The notes under the pieces were generated by a model. It searched no databases, had not been told where the DNA came from, and saw nothing but the letters and a program-made list of their open reading frames with translations. From the NCBI GenBank assembly GCA_900143615.1, contig FREU01000006.1, positions 1 through 64,000 of the forward strand: a stretch of DNA of 64,000 nt, given 5' to 3'. The translations under genes were made by a program, and so were the position numbers. Each line of letters opens with the position of its first letter. Position 1 is the first letter of the stretch. Positions 1 to 9,292 of this stretch are shown one piece after another. This DNA comes from Rhodobacteraceae bacterium Alg231-30 (GTDB lineage Bacteria; Pseudomonadota; Alphaproteobacteria; Rhodobacterales; Rhodobacteraceae).

Positions 1-520
1 GCTGACTATCCATCATCGCTCAGCTCCGAAAAGCCTCGCTAGGTAGTTGAAATATGTGCAGTTGTTTGTTCATCGAAATGAACCAAACCGCCCACATATC
101 TCTTCAGTATTATCACAATGTCAAATAGCGTCGGGATCCATCTAAGAACCCCAGAGACAAAATCAACCGGAAGCGCCAAATCTTTCTGGCGCAACCCGCT
201 TCAGATACCTCAAAATCTCTCTGCCACCTTCGCTGTCCGAACTCTCGTCCGCCGCTCCGTATGGCGTCCCGTTGTGCGCCTCAGCGCCGCCGGTGAAGGG
301 GGTTCTAAGGTTATTACCAAACACCCGCAAGCGCTTTTTTCAAGTTTCTGCTAAAAAAGTGTGTCCCACAGATTTTCCTGAGTTTTTTCGCCGCTTTCTA
401 ACGCGAATTCTTCATTGGCGTCCGCTTGCCCCCATTTATCCAGGGTTAAAACCGACCGAATGTAAGAATCACGCTCGTTTTAAGTCTAGAATTCTCAGCC
501 CCTACAGTTTTCATCACAAA
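1..520. other. intergenic region, no supported gene
   Basis: This 520-base stretch lies beyond the stop codon of the minus-strand ABC-like gene. Two overlapping plus-strand reading frames (118-354 and 272-553) have low-complexity, Ser/Arg/Pro-rich translations, lack convincing ribosome binding sites and resemble no family I know, so I do not call them. I see no tRNA, clear terminator or repeat here. Confidence 0.5.
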
Positions 521-3500
521 TCAGGAGGATTCGTCAGAATCGCCAGTTTGTGAGTCATCGTTTTTGGGCGCACCGACATATCCAGAAACTGCTTGAAGAA
601 TTCGGAACGCCGTGGAGGCGTCGTTTTCAACAACAGCCATAAATTCGGTTTCCCCTAAGCGTAACATTTCCAAGTCTGTTCGGGCATACATGTCCAAGGC
701 GCGGCGTTCTTTACGGATCAAAGCAAGTTCACCGACCAATTTCCCGGCTCCTGCGACAGCGACCAGATGACTAGTCCCATCAGGGGTCGTATATCCGAGA
801 CCAGCCTCGCCTTCCAAAACCAGATACGCTCCATCGGCAGGATCATCGCCCATTCGGAACACATAGTTCCCCTTACTCTCCTGATGCCATTGAGCGCCAA
901 AGGCCAAAAGCCGCAGCTGTCGGCGTGATAGACCAGAGAACATGTCCGTCGACACCAAAGCACGCATTTTTTTGCGCAAATCTGCCGTGGCCGCATTATC
1001 CGTATCTTCGATCACAGCAGCGCCGCCATCTTTCAAGCGGCCATGCTCGAGTTCTAGCACCATGTCAAAACTTTCGGGGTTATCAAATTCCTCCTCAAGG
1101 AACAGCAATGTCGTTTCCGGCAAAATCGCCCTTAGATTGGAAACAATGCGGCTACGTTCCTCTTCTTCATAAGAGATGAGACATCGGTTCAAGATCAAGA
1201 CGTCCGGCTTCTTGATCGCAGCGCGGCTGATTGCCAGTGGTTCCGCAAACGCGGTTGGCAACCCTGCGCCGCCAATCCCAGACGGCACAGCATAAAGCAA
1301 TTCGGAAACATGTTGCTTAAGCCCCGCCTCTGTGAGCGTCTGAGCCACGAGATCACGGATCATCTCCCCCCTACCCCCAGCTGAAGCAGACAGCTTCCCG
1401 TATATTGCATTCTCCAGAACTGTCAGGCCTGTCGAAAACTTGTTTTCCTCAAGTGGTGAAAAGTAAGCCATAAGCCATTCGGCCAGTTTTTCAGACTGGT
1501 TTTGACGAAGCTCAAGGATCAACGACTTTAGCTCATCGCTAAACCCAGGCCCAATGCGTTCCGCTGACACTTCGAATGGAAGATCAAGCATCTGGACAAG
1601 TTCAGCGCGATCCATATTTCGCAATCCGACTTCTCGACTTTTACTCACCATCTCGACGTTTTTGACAAAAACATCAGGGTTCAAGCCTAATTGTTGAAAC
1701 AGTGGGTGATCTGTGCCGTCAACACCAAAGGTTTGGTTCAGCATCTCGGTCACTTCACGAGACATCCTCAGAATGCCGTCTTCAAGGCCCAATTCATTTA
1801 GAAGATCAAGAAAGTCCCCAAGCGCTTCTTTTGAAGATTCGGTATCGTGTTCTCTGGGTGTCGCAAAAAACAGATTTGCGGCCACGGGCAACGCCGGATT
1901 GTAAACCGCCGGATCAAACCTGTAGTAAGCTTTATCCAAGCCAGCTTTTTCCAGTGCCAATTTGATTTGGGGACGTAACTCGACCAAAGCTTGAGCCAGT
2001 TCCACATGGTCGGCCTGATCAAAGGGTTGATCCAACCCCCGTCGGAACAATGCATTGCCTGCCCCAGTGGCTTCCATAAGTTCCAACCACCAAGCATAAA
2101 CCTCATCGGAATCTTTCATGCCCGCCAATGCAGGGTCAACCCAATCAGAATAGAAACGGTCCGTGCTGTTTCCGGTCCGCTTGGATTCATAGGACCGTTT
2201 CTTGTCTTCAGCCTCGCCCTCAGGATCGGGCAACTCATGTAACGGCTGGCGCTTTAAGGGCATAAGAACGTTGTGACCGAAAGTGCCCTCGAACACATAG
2301 GGGCTCGGATCAGCATATCCGATACGTGTCGCGACCACTCGCTGGTGCAAATCAGTCAGAGCGACACCGCCCAATTCAAGCGTTCCACTTACTGGAGTGA
2401 TTTCTCGGGTAAACAGCTCCGCAACCGCGCGCCGCTCCTCTGCATCCTGAGAGCTAATCGCGACGGCCGACCCTTTTGGCACCGTAGCTGAGATATTCTC
2501 CAGGACTGAATCGCCATCATGATCTCGAACGAAAATGTCACGAAGTACTATATCGCCAGCCAACCGCGGGATTTCTTCCGGCTCATTCTCAAAGAGCTTT
2601 TCATCGAGAATACCGGGCGGTGTAAATCGATCTCCGATCAACGTCCAACGCAGCGATAGATCCTGCACGCGATTATAATAATTTAGCAATTCTTTCCAAG
2701 GCGACGACAAATCCTTGTAAGCCGCCAGTGCCGCGACCAAGGCACCCAAAGAAACCTGCCCACGGATCACCAAGATACCACCAACCAAATAAAAGAAGAA
2801 TGGGGTGAGCTGCGTAATGAAGTTGTTGAGGAACTTCATAAAGAACTTTTTCTGATAGATCGTTAGACGGATTAAAAACAACGTTCCCAGTCGACGTGTG
2901 ATCCGAGACATTCTGTAGCGCCATCCGCCGTTAACCCGCAGCTCCGGTGCGCCCGTAGCAGTCTCCCCGATCTCGGCAGCCAAGTGCCGAACTTGCTGAA
3001 TGCGATCTTTATTATGCAGGTTGATTTGGCGTTGCAGTTTGGGAATGATCCACGCCTGCAGCGGGATCAGTGCTATCGCGGCCAACCCGAACCATACGTT
3101 CTGCATAAACAGAAAAATCAGAATAGTGAGCATTTGCCCCGCTTGCATCACCGGCAAGCTAATCGCATCCCCCATCATGCCGCCCATGGGTTCTGCTTCG
3201 GACGTAATCATCGCCACCAACTCACCTTGAGAGGTGCGCCGCAGATATGGTTGGGGGAAGCGCGTGACTTGATTAATCAGTGTAAATCGGAAGCGGCGCA
3301 ACATGCGCTCAGACAGAATGCCCTTCATCGTATTGATGCGCATTTTCATCAAGCCATGCCCTAAGACGGCAAACAGGAACAGCACGCTTAAGGTGATGAG
3401 AAACCTTTCCTGATCCATCTCGTAGCCAAACACATCAATGATGTTTTGGTCCGCATCGATCGCGTCGTTGATAATTCGCTTGGGCAGCTCCAAGGTCAAA

Positions 3501-3634
3501 AATTGTAAGGGAAACAAACAGGCCGTCAGCACCAAAAGCACCATTTGATCCCGCTTGGAATGCTTCAAAATGAAAGAAAACAGTGTAGGTTCGATAACTG
3601 AAACTCCCGTCCCATCATGCGTGGGGTATTGCAC
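521..3634 (-). CDS. ABC-exporter-like protein with degenerate ATPase domain and C-terminal cyclic-nucleotide-binding domain
   Basis: This 1037-residue protein begins with an ABC exporter-type membrane domain (about residues 25-330, several hydrophobic helices). An ATPase-like domain follows from about 360 (VLENISATVPKGS, then SGTLELGGVALTDL) and is split by a roughly 275-residue mostly polar insertion (about 460-735). The domain resumes with LTVLENAIYGKL and LAISRAAIKKPDVLILN. Every ATPase motif is changed: the Walker A position (393-401) reads ISSQDAEER with no Gly-Lys-Ser, the signature is LPTAF instead of LSGGQ (792-796), Walker B reads VLILNRC (812-818) with Asp to Asn and Glu to Arg, and the H-loop reads FLEEE. 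Residues 893-1015 form a cNMP-binding beta-roll containing GELALIRKERRAL. The start is GTG with a weak Shine-Dalgarno sequence. It is probably a membrane protein that does not hydrolyse ATP; its substrate is unknown. Confidence 0.8.
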   Translation of the reverse strand: MQYPTHDGTGVSVIEPTLFSFILKHSKRDQMVLLVLTACLFPLQFLTLELPKRIINDAIDADQNIIDVFGYEMDQERFLITLSVLFLFAVLGHGLMKMRINTMKGILSERMLRRFRFTLINQVTRFPQPYLRRTSQGELVAMITSEAEPMGGMMGDAISLPVMQAGQMLTILIFLFMQNVWFGLAAIALIPLQAWIIPKLQRQINLHNKDRIQQVRHLAAEIGETATGAPELRVNGGWRYRMSRITRRLGTLFLIRLTIYQKKFFMKFLNNFITQLTPFFFYLVGGILVIRGQVSLGALVAALAAYKDLSSPWKELLNYYNRVQDLSLRWTLIGDRFTPPGILDEKLFENEPEEIPRLAGDIVLRDIFVRDHDGDSVLENISATVPKGSAVAISSQDAEERRAVAELFTREITPVSGTLELGGVALTDLHQRVVATRIGYADPSPYVFEGTFGHNVLMPLKRQPLHELPDPEGEAEDKKRSYESKRTGNSTDRFYSDWVDPALAGMKDSDEVYAWWLELMEATGAGNALFRRGLDQPFDQADHVELAQALVELRPQIKLALEKAGLDKAYYRFDPAVYNPALPVAANLFFATPREHDTESSKEALGDFLDLLNELGLEDGILRMSREVTEMLNQTFGVDGTDHPLFQQLGLNPDVFVKNVEMVSKSREVGLRNMDRAELVQMLDLPFEVSAERIGPGFSDELKSLILELRQNQSEKLAEWLMAYFSPLEENKFSTGLTVLENAIYGKLSASAGGRGEMIRDLVAQTLTEAGLKQHVSELLYAVPSGIGGAGLPTAFAEPLAISRAAIKKPDVLILNRCLISYEEEERSRIVSNLRAILPETTLLFLEEEFDNPESFDMVLELEHGRLKDGGAAVIEDTDNAATADLRKKMRALVSTDMFSGLSRRQLRLLAFGAQWHQESKGNYVFRMGDDPADGAYLVLEGEAGLGYTTPDGTSHLVAVAGAGKLVGELALIRKERRALDMYARTDLEMLRLGETEFMAVVENDASTAFRILQAVSGYVGAPKNDDSQTGDSDESS

Positions 3635-3783
3635 TGAACCGATGATGGGATGCTAGCAACGTTACATGTGATAATTCAAACGCTTTTTCACAACAGTTGT
3701 CGCATCAGGGCAAACAGTCATTTGCGATGACATCCAAGTGGCGCTAGTGTCATCCCAAGATCGCTGGAAAAGGCCTGCGGGGA

Positions 3784-4164
3784 ATGGACCCAACAATCTC
3801 TATACTGCTGTTATTTGCAGCACTTCAGGTCAAACATCTGTTTGCCGATTTTTTCTTGCAGAATGCAAAAATGATTGTTGGAAGAGAGCGCTACTGGCAC
3901 ATGGGCCGAGCACAGCATGCCGGCATTCATGTTGTTTTTTCAGCTCTCATTTTCTTGGTATTTGGCGCAAGCATATCATTTGTGTTCTGGATAGCTTTAG
4001 TCGAGTTTTTGATCCATTTCCATATTGACTGGGCCAAAGCAAAGTACTCCGTTAGCAGGCAATTAACGCCTGACCAACCACATTATTGGTACGCGATGGG
4101 CACCGATCAAGCTTTGCATCACATGACATATATCGCGATGGTCGCCGCATGGATTTGCGTTTAG
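3784..4164 (+). CDS. DUF3307 family membrane protein
   Basis: A 126-residue integral membrane protein with about three to four hydrophobic helices. The pattern HLFADFFLQ near the N-terminus, HFHIDWAK in the middle and TDQALHHMTY near the C-terminus matches the DUF3307 family as I remember it; its function is unknown. Conserved His and Asp residues in or next to the membrane suggest a metal site, but that is inference. It is divergent from the ABC-like gene (150-base gap) and convergent with the hot-dog dehydratase gene. Confidence 0.75.
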   Translation: MDPTISILLLFAALQVKHLFADFFLQNAKMIVGRERYWHMGRAQHAGIHVVFSALIFLVFGASISFVFWIALVEFLIHFHIDWAKAKYSVSRQLTPDQPHYWYAMGTDQALHHMTYIAMVAAWICV

Positions 4165-4180
4165 AGAAAACCGTCAATGC

Positions 4181-4978
4181 TCAGAACTTCAGATCTGAAA
4201 TCGCCACCAACATCCCAGTTTGCGACACGACAAAAACCCGCGCCGCGTTCCACTCTCCAGACACACTGTCCGGTTTCGGCGTAACACCAACGCGAACGGC
4301 CTCACCAACACGCACGGCTGACAAAAAACGGGTGCGCAATTCACGTACGTTTTTTTTGGCAACGACTTGGGCCGCCATGGTCTCGCAAATCGCGCAAAAC
4401 AACATGCCTGGAACAACCACCCCCTTTAACCCTGCAGCCTTCGCTGCCCGCTCATCTGTGTGAATCGGATTTTCATCTCCGGCCAATTCCAGATACCGCC
4501 GAACGAAATCCTGCGAAAAAGATATCGTTTCAACCCACCGCGTGTCCGGAGAATTAAGTCGCTCTGAAAAAGCTGTTCCTTTCAGAGCGCGCATCTCCTC
4601 GGGATCAATAAAGCGCAAACGTGTGACCATACCAGCGGCGGTATGGTCTTGAATTCGCAAATCACAATTCAGCTTCACCTTGGAGTTTTCTCGGGCACAA
4701 GCAACACTGACAGCCCAGTCTTGGTCAGCCTCAATTTGTTGCGAAACCTCAAACACTTGAGTTTCATGGAGAGTCGACTTGCCATCAGTTGGGCTCATTA
4801 ATCCCGACGCTTGCACCATGCTTTCATGGCTCAAAAGCATTGCCGGAGCGATAACCGGAAACGCCGGTCCAACCACTCCACCACAAGCTTCAGCAATCAA
4901 TTCTCTCAATAGATCGACCCGAGCCTTTGAAGGAGACCGAGTTTCAAAATTGAACTTTGCAACAAGTGCTTCAGTCAT
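4181..4978 (-). CDS. MaoC-like double hot-dog dehydratase/hydratase
   Basis: A 265-residue protein. The C-terminal half has the MaoC/(R)-enoyl hydratase pattern FSQDFVRRYLELAGDENPIHTDE followed by AAGLKGVVVPGML. The Asp and His of the DENPIH segment are the expected catalytic pair. The N-terminal half looks like a degenerate second hot-dog fold. By analogy it dehydrates or hydrates a 3-hydroxyacyl/enoyl thioester. Its start overlaps the stop of the upstream ketosynthase gene by eight bases, and with the carrier protein before that it forms a three-gene operon. The likely substrate is the thioester carried by that carrier protein; the end product cannot be told from sequence. Confidence 0.75.
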   Translation of the reverse strand: MTEALVAKFNFETRSPSKARVDLLRELIAEACGGVVGPAFPVIAPAMLLSHESMVQASGLMSPTDGKSTLHETQVFEVSQQIEADQDWAVSVACARENSKVKLNCDLRIQDHTAAGMVTRLRFIDPEEMRALKGTAFSERLNSPDTRWVETISFSQDFVRRYLELAGDENPIHTDERAAKAAGLKGVVVPGMLFCAICETMAAQVVAKKNVRELRTRFLSAVRVGEAVRVGVTPKPDSVSGEWNAARVFVVSQTGMLVAISDLKF

Positions 4979-6179
4979 AAGCCTTTACAATCAATGTCGC
5001 ATTGATCCCGCCAAATGCCAAAGAATTCGACATCACAGCTTTGGTTTCTAAGGTTTGCTTGGTGTTTGCCACCGGGCTTAGATCAATTTTGGGGTCCATC
5101 TCATTAAAGTTGATCGTCGGCGGCGCAGATTGCAATTGCAATGCTCCTATCGCGACAATCAGTTCTAAAGCGCCAGCCGCCCCTAGCGCATGGCCATGCA
5201 CTGGTTTGGTTGATGAGATTTTGACATCACTCAGATCGTCGCCAAAAACCTCCCGCAGCGCTTTGACCTCGTTGACGTCATTGGCCACGGTTCCGGTACC
5301 ATGGGCATTGACGTATCCCACTTGATGTGGCTCCAATCCAGCCTGCCTCAAAGCCGTCCGCATACAGGCAGCCGCCCGCATTGCATCAGGTCGGAGCAAA
5401 TCCCCTGCGTCTGAGTTTGTACCAAACCCAACGAGTTCACACAAAATCTCCGCACCACGCGCCTGTGCACTTTCAAGAGTTTCCAACACGAACACGCCGG
5501 AACCTTCTCCAAGGATCATACCATTGCGGTCTTTGCTGAATGGACGGTTCTCACCGGCGGTCATGACACGCAGCAGCTCCCAAACGCGAAAAACACCGCT
5601 TTCCAAACAAGCTTCCGAGCCTCCAGCCAAGCACCGCTCAACCATGCCCGAGGCGACCATCTGAAATCCTAAACCGATGGATTGGCTCGCCGATGAACAT
5701 GCAGTGGCCAGGCAATATGCGGGGCCGGATGCTCCAAATTCGATAGACACCCAACTGGCGGCAGCGTTGTTCATAATTTTAGGAACAGACATTGGGTCAA
5801 GCCGCATGCTGCCCTGAGCACCGAATTTCATGTAATTGCGGTTTAGGGTCTGAGCACCGCCAAAGCCGGAGCCAATGGAGACACCACAATCATCTCCAAA
5901 ATGCTCAGGTTTCAGCCCAGCTTGTGCCACAGCTTCGCGGGCAGCTTGAACGGCATAGGTTGCGACGGGCTCACGCATTTTATGACCGGCGTCAGCCTCG
6001 ATTGTTGCCAAATCCGCCTCGGAAATGCGCGCAGCTGTCTTCACACGCTGAGCATCCAAATCGTCAAAAGATATTGATTTTACACCAGAATTTCCAGACT
6101 GACTGGCCTCAATCAACGTGTCGGCGCCGAGGCCGCAGGCGGAGACGGCGCCCATGCCTGTAATGACAACTCGGTGCAT
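4971..6179 (-). CDS. beta-ketoacyl-ACP synthase, FabF-like
   Basis: A 402-residue condensing enzyme of the KAS II type. It starts MHRVVITGMGAVSACG, has the nucleophile Cys161 in ATACSSASQS, and the two active-site histidines His293 (NAHGTGTVAND) and His328 (KPVHGHALGAAG), so it should be active. The start two bases after the acyl carrier protein stop is preferred to an upstream extension that would run through the carrier gene. The reaction is decarboxylative condensation of malonyl-ACP with an acyl primer. Its pairing with its own carrier protein and a hot-dog enzyme, apart from core fab genes, suggests a specialised acyl product, not bulk fatty acid synthesis. Confidence 0.85.
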   Translation of the reverse strand: MHRVVITGMGAVSACGLGADTLIEASQSGNSGVKSISFDDLDAQRVKTAARISEADLATIEADAGHKMREPVATYAVQAAREAVAQAGLKPEHFGDDCGVSIGSGFGGAQTLNRNYMKFGAQGSMRLDPMSVPKIMNNAAASWVSIEFGASGPAYCLATACSSASQSIGLGFQMVASGMVERCLAGGSEACLESGVFRVWELLRVMTAGENRPFSKDRNGMILGEGSGVFVLETLESAQARGAEILCELVGFGTNSDAGDLLRPDAMRAAACMRTALRQAGLEPHQVGYVNAHGTGTVANDVNEVKALREVFGDDLSDVKISSTKPVHGHALGAAGALELIVAIGALQLQSAPPTINFNEMDPKIDLSPVANTKQTLETKAVMSNSLAFGGINATLIVKAYD

Positions 6180-6181
6180 AT

Positions 6182-6445
6182 TCAGGCGGCCTGTTGTTCT
6201 TCGATTTTCGTGATCGCCAAGTTCAGAAGATCCTGCACGGTCTCTACATCGCTCAACTCGTTGTCGACCGAGATATAGGCGCCCCATTTCTCTTCGATGG
6301 ACATCAGGATCATGACAAAGTCGGCGGATTGAATATCCAACTCGTCCAGACGTTTTTGTGGAGTGATTTCAGAGACATCGACCATGCCCTCCTGAGCGAC
6401 CAGCTCCATTAGTTCGCGGGTCAGCGTCTCGCGGTCCGTGCTCAT
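6182..6445 (-). CDS. acyl carrier protein
   Basis: An 87-residue four-helix carrier protein. The phosphopantetheine site is Ser40 in ELDIQSADFV, so the usual Asp-Ser-Leu reads Gln-Ser-Ala; the following ILMSIEEKWG matches helix II of ACPs. I chose this ATG because GGAAGGA lies just upstream; a longer frame to 6511 has no such site. It is the first gene of the operon with the ketosynthase and the hot-dog enzyme. The altered DSL motif marks it as a specialised carrier, not the housekeeping AcpP. Confidence 0.85.
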   Translation of the reverse strand: MSTDRETLTRELMELVAQEGMVDVSEITPQKRLDELDIQSADFVMILMSIEEKWGAYISVDNELSDVETVQDLLNLAITKIEEQQAA

Positions 6446-6575
6446 AGTGATCCTTCCAAAGTCGTCTTCGTATGCGTTTTCCGAAGCTGAGTTTAAGAGG
6501 CATTTAAACAAACATCCAGCCGGAACTTGGGGTCAATGTGCACAAGACAAGTATCAAAAAACAGCTATCTGTATT

Positions 6576-6608
6576 GCGTCGGTATAGCGTCGGTATCGCG
6601 ACGGTGCC
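6576..6608. repeat. three 11-base direct repeats upstream of the carrier protein operon
   Basis: GCGTCGGTATA, GCGTCGGTATC and GCGACGGTGCC follow each other without a gap, about one helical turn per unit. They lie about 130 bases upstream of the acyl carrier protein start and just past the YkgJ-like stop. They could be a regulator site; nothing else identifies them. Confidence 0.4.
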
Positions 6609-6623
6609 AGAACTAGCGTAATT

Positions 6624-7130
6624 TCAGCGCCGATAATTGTCCTGAAGGTGAAATCGCACCAGAGTATCATAGAATTCCCGATGCACCCGCGCTTGCTCCG
6701 CGACATAGGAATTTGCCTCTCCCGCGGCCTCGATTTTGCTCAGAGTGCGAAAGACTTCCCCAACCCGCCTGCCCGCAAAATCCGCGCGGGTTTTACCCAT
6801 CGCTTGCGCCGCCAGAGACAAGGCCCGCGCCTGCGCCTGTTTGATCTCGGCCACAATCTCCAGCGCCATATCCCCAGCAATGTCGCCCGCGTTGGTCGCC
6901 TTGGAGAGTTTGCAATTGTAATCGCTACAGGTTTGCGGCCGCACGTCATAACAGCCGCACATGCCATTCGCACCCAACTTGGGACAAGGCAGCGCCATAC
7001 GCAGCTTGCCATCACGTTCAAAGAACTGTGGTCCCTCCGGCAGGCGCGCGCGCTCGTCAGCAGTGACCGGGACGCGGGCAAAAATCGATCCGTTGCAACA
7101 CAGGTTGCAGGACACACAAAGGTCAGTCAT
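6624..7130 (-). CDS. YkgJ family cysteine-cluster protein
   Basis: A 168-residue protein with N-terminal CVSCNLCCNG and a second cysteine set CPKLGANGMCGCYDVRPQTC followed by SDYNC. This spacing fits the YkgJ/zinc- or iron-chelating cysteine-cluster family, whose members are thought to bind Zn or an Fe-S cluster; the function is not established. The C-terminal half is Ala/Arg/Glu-rich helix. I prefer ATG at 7130 to an upstream extension because the family begins shortly before the first Cys pair. It stands alone between the carrier operon and lepA. Confidence 0.75.
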   Translation of the reverse strand: MTDLCVSCNLCCNGSIFARVPVTADERARLPEGPQFFERDGKLRMALPCPKLGANGMCGCYDVRPQTCSDYNCKLSKATNAGDIAGDMALEIVAEIKQAQARALSLAAQAMGKTRADFAGRRVGEVFRTLSKIEAAGEANSYVAEQARVHREFYDTLVRFHLQDNYRR

Positions 7131-7455
7131 CTGGCGCGCTCCTAAAGGTCTTGGGTCGAGCCTAGCAGAAGACAAGCGGTGTGGGGGAGGACTTTGGGTT
7201 ACCCCACACTTGAGGTGAGGCAGCGCCTAACCCTGGGTGGGTGCTGAAAGCGCCCCCCCGTGGGAAGGGTCGGGCGCCACCCGTGCAGGGCACGGGCACA
7301 AGGTGATTGTGCAAAAGCCATCTCTGAAATTTGGCAAAAGAAAAGGCCGCTCTGTGGAGCAGCCTTGTTTGGGGTTGGCAGTGCGCCATTTTGAGGGGGT
7401 GCGCCCGCGAAGGCAATGCCTTCTCTCCCACGCACTGGCACTCGAAAATGGACGA
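7131..7455. other. intergenic region between YkgJ-like gene and lepA
   Basis: This 325-base gap is GC-rich and holds several inverted repeats, including the lepA terminator listed separately. Plus-strand frames here run antisense into lepA and are not believable genes. I see no other supported feature. Confidence 0.5.
7331..7366 (-). terminator. rho-independent terminator of lepA
   Basis: Read on the minus strand, AAGGC-T-GCTC, a CACA loop and GAGC-G-GCCTT form a nine-pair stem with one mismatch, followed by TTTTCTTTT. It lies about 90 bases past the lepA stop codon, in the right orientation to end that transcript. Confidence 0.75.
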
Positions 7456-7470
7456 TTAATCGTCCATTTT
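7445..7470. repeat. 26-base perfect palindrome over the lepA stop codon
   Basis: The half-site AAAATGGACGATT is followed at once by its exact reverse complement. The palindrome covers the last codons (Lys-Met-Asp-Asp) and stop of lepA. It could fold into a hairpin at the mRNA end in addition to the terminator downstream, or be a protein site. Confidence 0.7.
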
Positions 7471-9255
7471 GAGGGCCGAAATAAACGCCTCTTGCGGGAT
7501 ATCAACGCGACCGAACTGGCGCATCTTTTTCTTACCCGCCTTCTGTTTGTCCAGCAACTTGCGTTTCCGCGTCGCGTCGCCGCCGTAACATTTTGCGGTC
7601 ACGTCTTTGCGCAGGGCCGACAGGGTTTCCCGCGCAATCACCTTGCCGCCAATCGCCGCTTGGATCGGAATTTTGAACATGTGACGCGGGATCAGATCCT
7701 TGAGCTTTTCACACATCGCACGGCCACGCTGTTCGGCGCGATCACGGTGCACCATGGTGGAGAGCGCATCCACAGGTTCGTCATTCACCAGCACCGACAT
7801 CTTGACCAGATTGTCCTGACGGTAGTCTTCCATGGTGTAGTCAAAGGACGCATAGCCCTTGGTCACCGATTTCAGACGGTCGTAGAAATCAAACACCACT
7901 TCGTTGAGCGGCAGATCATAGACCACCATGGCGCGCGCGCCGGCATAGGTCAGGTCCAGCTGAATACCGCGACGGTCCTGGCACAGCTTTAGAACATCGC
8001 CGAGGTATTCGTCAGGCACCAGAATAGTCGCCTTGATGCGCGGCTCTTCAAGGTGGTCGACATGGGTCAGATCGGGCATGTCGGCGGGGTTGTGCAGCTC
8101 GAGCATCGAGCCGTCGCGCATATAGACATGATAGATCACCGACGGGGCCGTGGTGATCAGCTCGATGTTATATTCGCGCTCGATCCGGTCGCGGATCACT
8201 TCGAGGTGCAACAAGCCCAAGAAGCCACAGCGGAAGCCAAAGCCGAGAGCAGCCGAGGTTTCCATCTCAAAGCTGAACGACGCATCATTCAGCGCGAGTT
8301 TATCAATCGCATCACGCAGGTCTTCAAATTCCGAGCTGTCCACAGGGAACAGGCCACAGAACACCACCGGCTGTGCGGGTTTAAAGCCGTCCAGCGCCAC
8401 TTCGGTGCCGTTGCGGTCATTGGTGATGGTGTCACCCACACGCGTGTCGCGCACCTGTTTGATCGAGGCGGTCAGAAAGCCGATCTCGCCCGGCCCCAAG
8501 CTGTCGACCATTTCCATTTCGGGACGGAAGACGCCAACACGATCCACAGAGTGCAACGTGTTGTTGGACATAAATTTGACGCGCTGGCCCTTTTTCAAGG
8601 TGCCGTCCATGATCCGCACCATGACGATCACGCCGAGGTAGCTGTCATACCAGCTGTCCACCAGCATCGCCTTGAGCGGCGCATCCAGCGTGCCTGTTGG
8701 GGCGGGCAGTTCTTTGACGATGGCCTCGAGCGTTTCATGGATGCCCTGCCCTGTTTTGGCAGAGACTTGGATTGCGCCGGTGGCGTCTATGCCAATCACG
8801 TCTTCAATCTGTTCGGCCACGCGATCACAATCAGAGGCGGGCAAATCGATCTTGTTCAGGATCGGCACGATCTCGTGGTCGGCCTCCATGGCGTGATAGA
8901 CATTGGCCAGCGTCTGGGCCTCAACCCCTTGCGAGCTGTCTACCACCAGCAAAGAGCCTTCGACCGCACGCATTGAGCGGGAGACTTCGTAGGCAAAATC
9001 GACGTGACCGGGGGTGTCGATCAGGTTGAGGATATAGGTCTCGCCATCATCCGCCTGATAGTCGATGCGCACCGAGTTGGCTTTGATCGTGATGCCGCGC
9101 TCACGTTCAATATCCATGCTGTCGAGCAGCTGTTCCTTCATGTCACGGTCCTTCACGGTGCCGGTCTCTTGGATAAGACGATCGGCAAGTGTGGATTTCC
9201 CGTGGTCGATATGGGCAACGATGGAGAAATTGCGGATATTTTTAAGCTCTGTCAT
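7456..9255 (-). CDS. lepA: elongation factor 4 (LepA), ribosome back-translocase
   Basis: A 599-residue translational GTPase of the full LepA length. The G1 motif [10 protein letters not shown]3 DTPGH and G4 NKID are all present, and the LepA-specific C-terminus ([23 protein letters not shown]) is intact. It acts on the ribosome, moving stalled post-translocation complexes backwards under stress. The gene stands alone, with a likely promoter just upstream and its own terminator downstream. Confidence 0.97.
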   Translation of the reverse strand: MTELKNIRNFSIVAHIDHGKSTLADRLIQETGTVKDRDMKEQLLDSMDIERERGITIKANSVRIDYQADDGETYILNLIDTPGHVDFAYEVSRSMRAVEGSLLVVDSSQGVEAQTLANVYHAMEADHEIVPILNKIDLPASDCDRVAEQIEDVIGIDATGAIQVSAKTGQGIHETLEAIVKELPAPTGTLDAPLKAMLVDSWYDSYLGVIVMVRIMDGTLKKGQRVKFMSNNTLHSVDRVGVFRPEMEMVDSLGPGEIGFLTASIKQVRDTRVGDTITNDRNGTEVALDGFKPAQPVVFCGLFPVDSSEFEDLRDAIDKLALNDASFSFEMETSAALGFGFRCGFLGLLHLEVIRDRIEREYNIELITTAPSVIYHVYMRDGSMLELHNPADMPDLTHVDHLEEPRIKATILVPDEYLGDVLKLCQDRRGIQLDLTYAGARAMVVYDLPLNEVVFDFYDRLKSVTKGYASFDYTMEDYRQDNLVKMSVLVNDEPVDALSTMVHRDRAEQRGRAMCEKLKDLIPRHMFKIPIQAAIGGKVIARETLSALRKDVTAKCYGGDATRKRKLLDKQKAGKKKMRQFGRVDIPQEAFISALKMDD

Positions 9256-9263
9256 GGTAGCGG

Positions 9264-9292
9264 GATATGGAGACTGTTTGCACTCTGGTCAA
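9264..9292 (-). promoter_or_regulatory. possible lepA promoter
   Basis: On the minus strand TTGACC and CATATC are separated by 17 bases and end about nine bases before the lepA ATG. The -35 is good and the -10 weak. If used, the leader would be very short, so this is tentative. Confidence 0.35.

Noticed and set aside
118..553. Two overlapping plus-strand frames in the left-end gap
   Set aside because: Low-complexity, no good ribosome site, no recognisable family.
7445..7470. The lepA palindrome as a replication origin or attachment site
   Set aside because: Single site, no iterons, no rep or integrase gene; lies inside a coding end.
7237..7992. 251-residue plus-strand frame
   Set aside because: Lies mostly antisense to the clear lepA gene; His/Arg-rich translation typical of a shadow frame.
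8053..8976. 307-residue plus-strand frame
   Set aside because: Fully antisense to lepA, with shadow-like composition.
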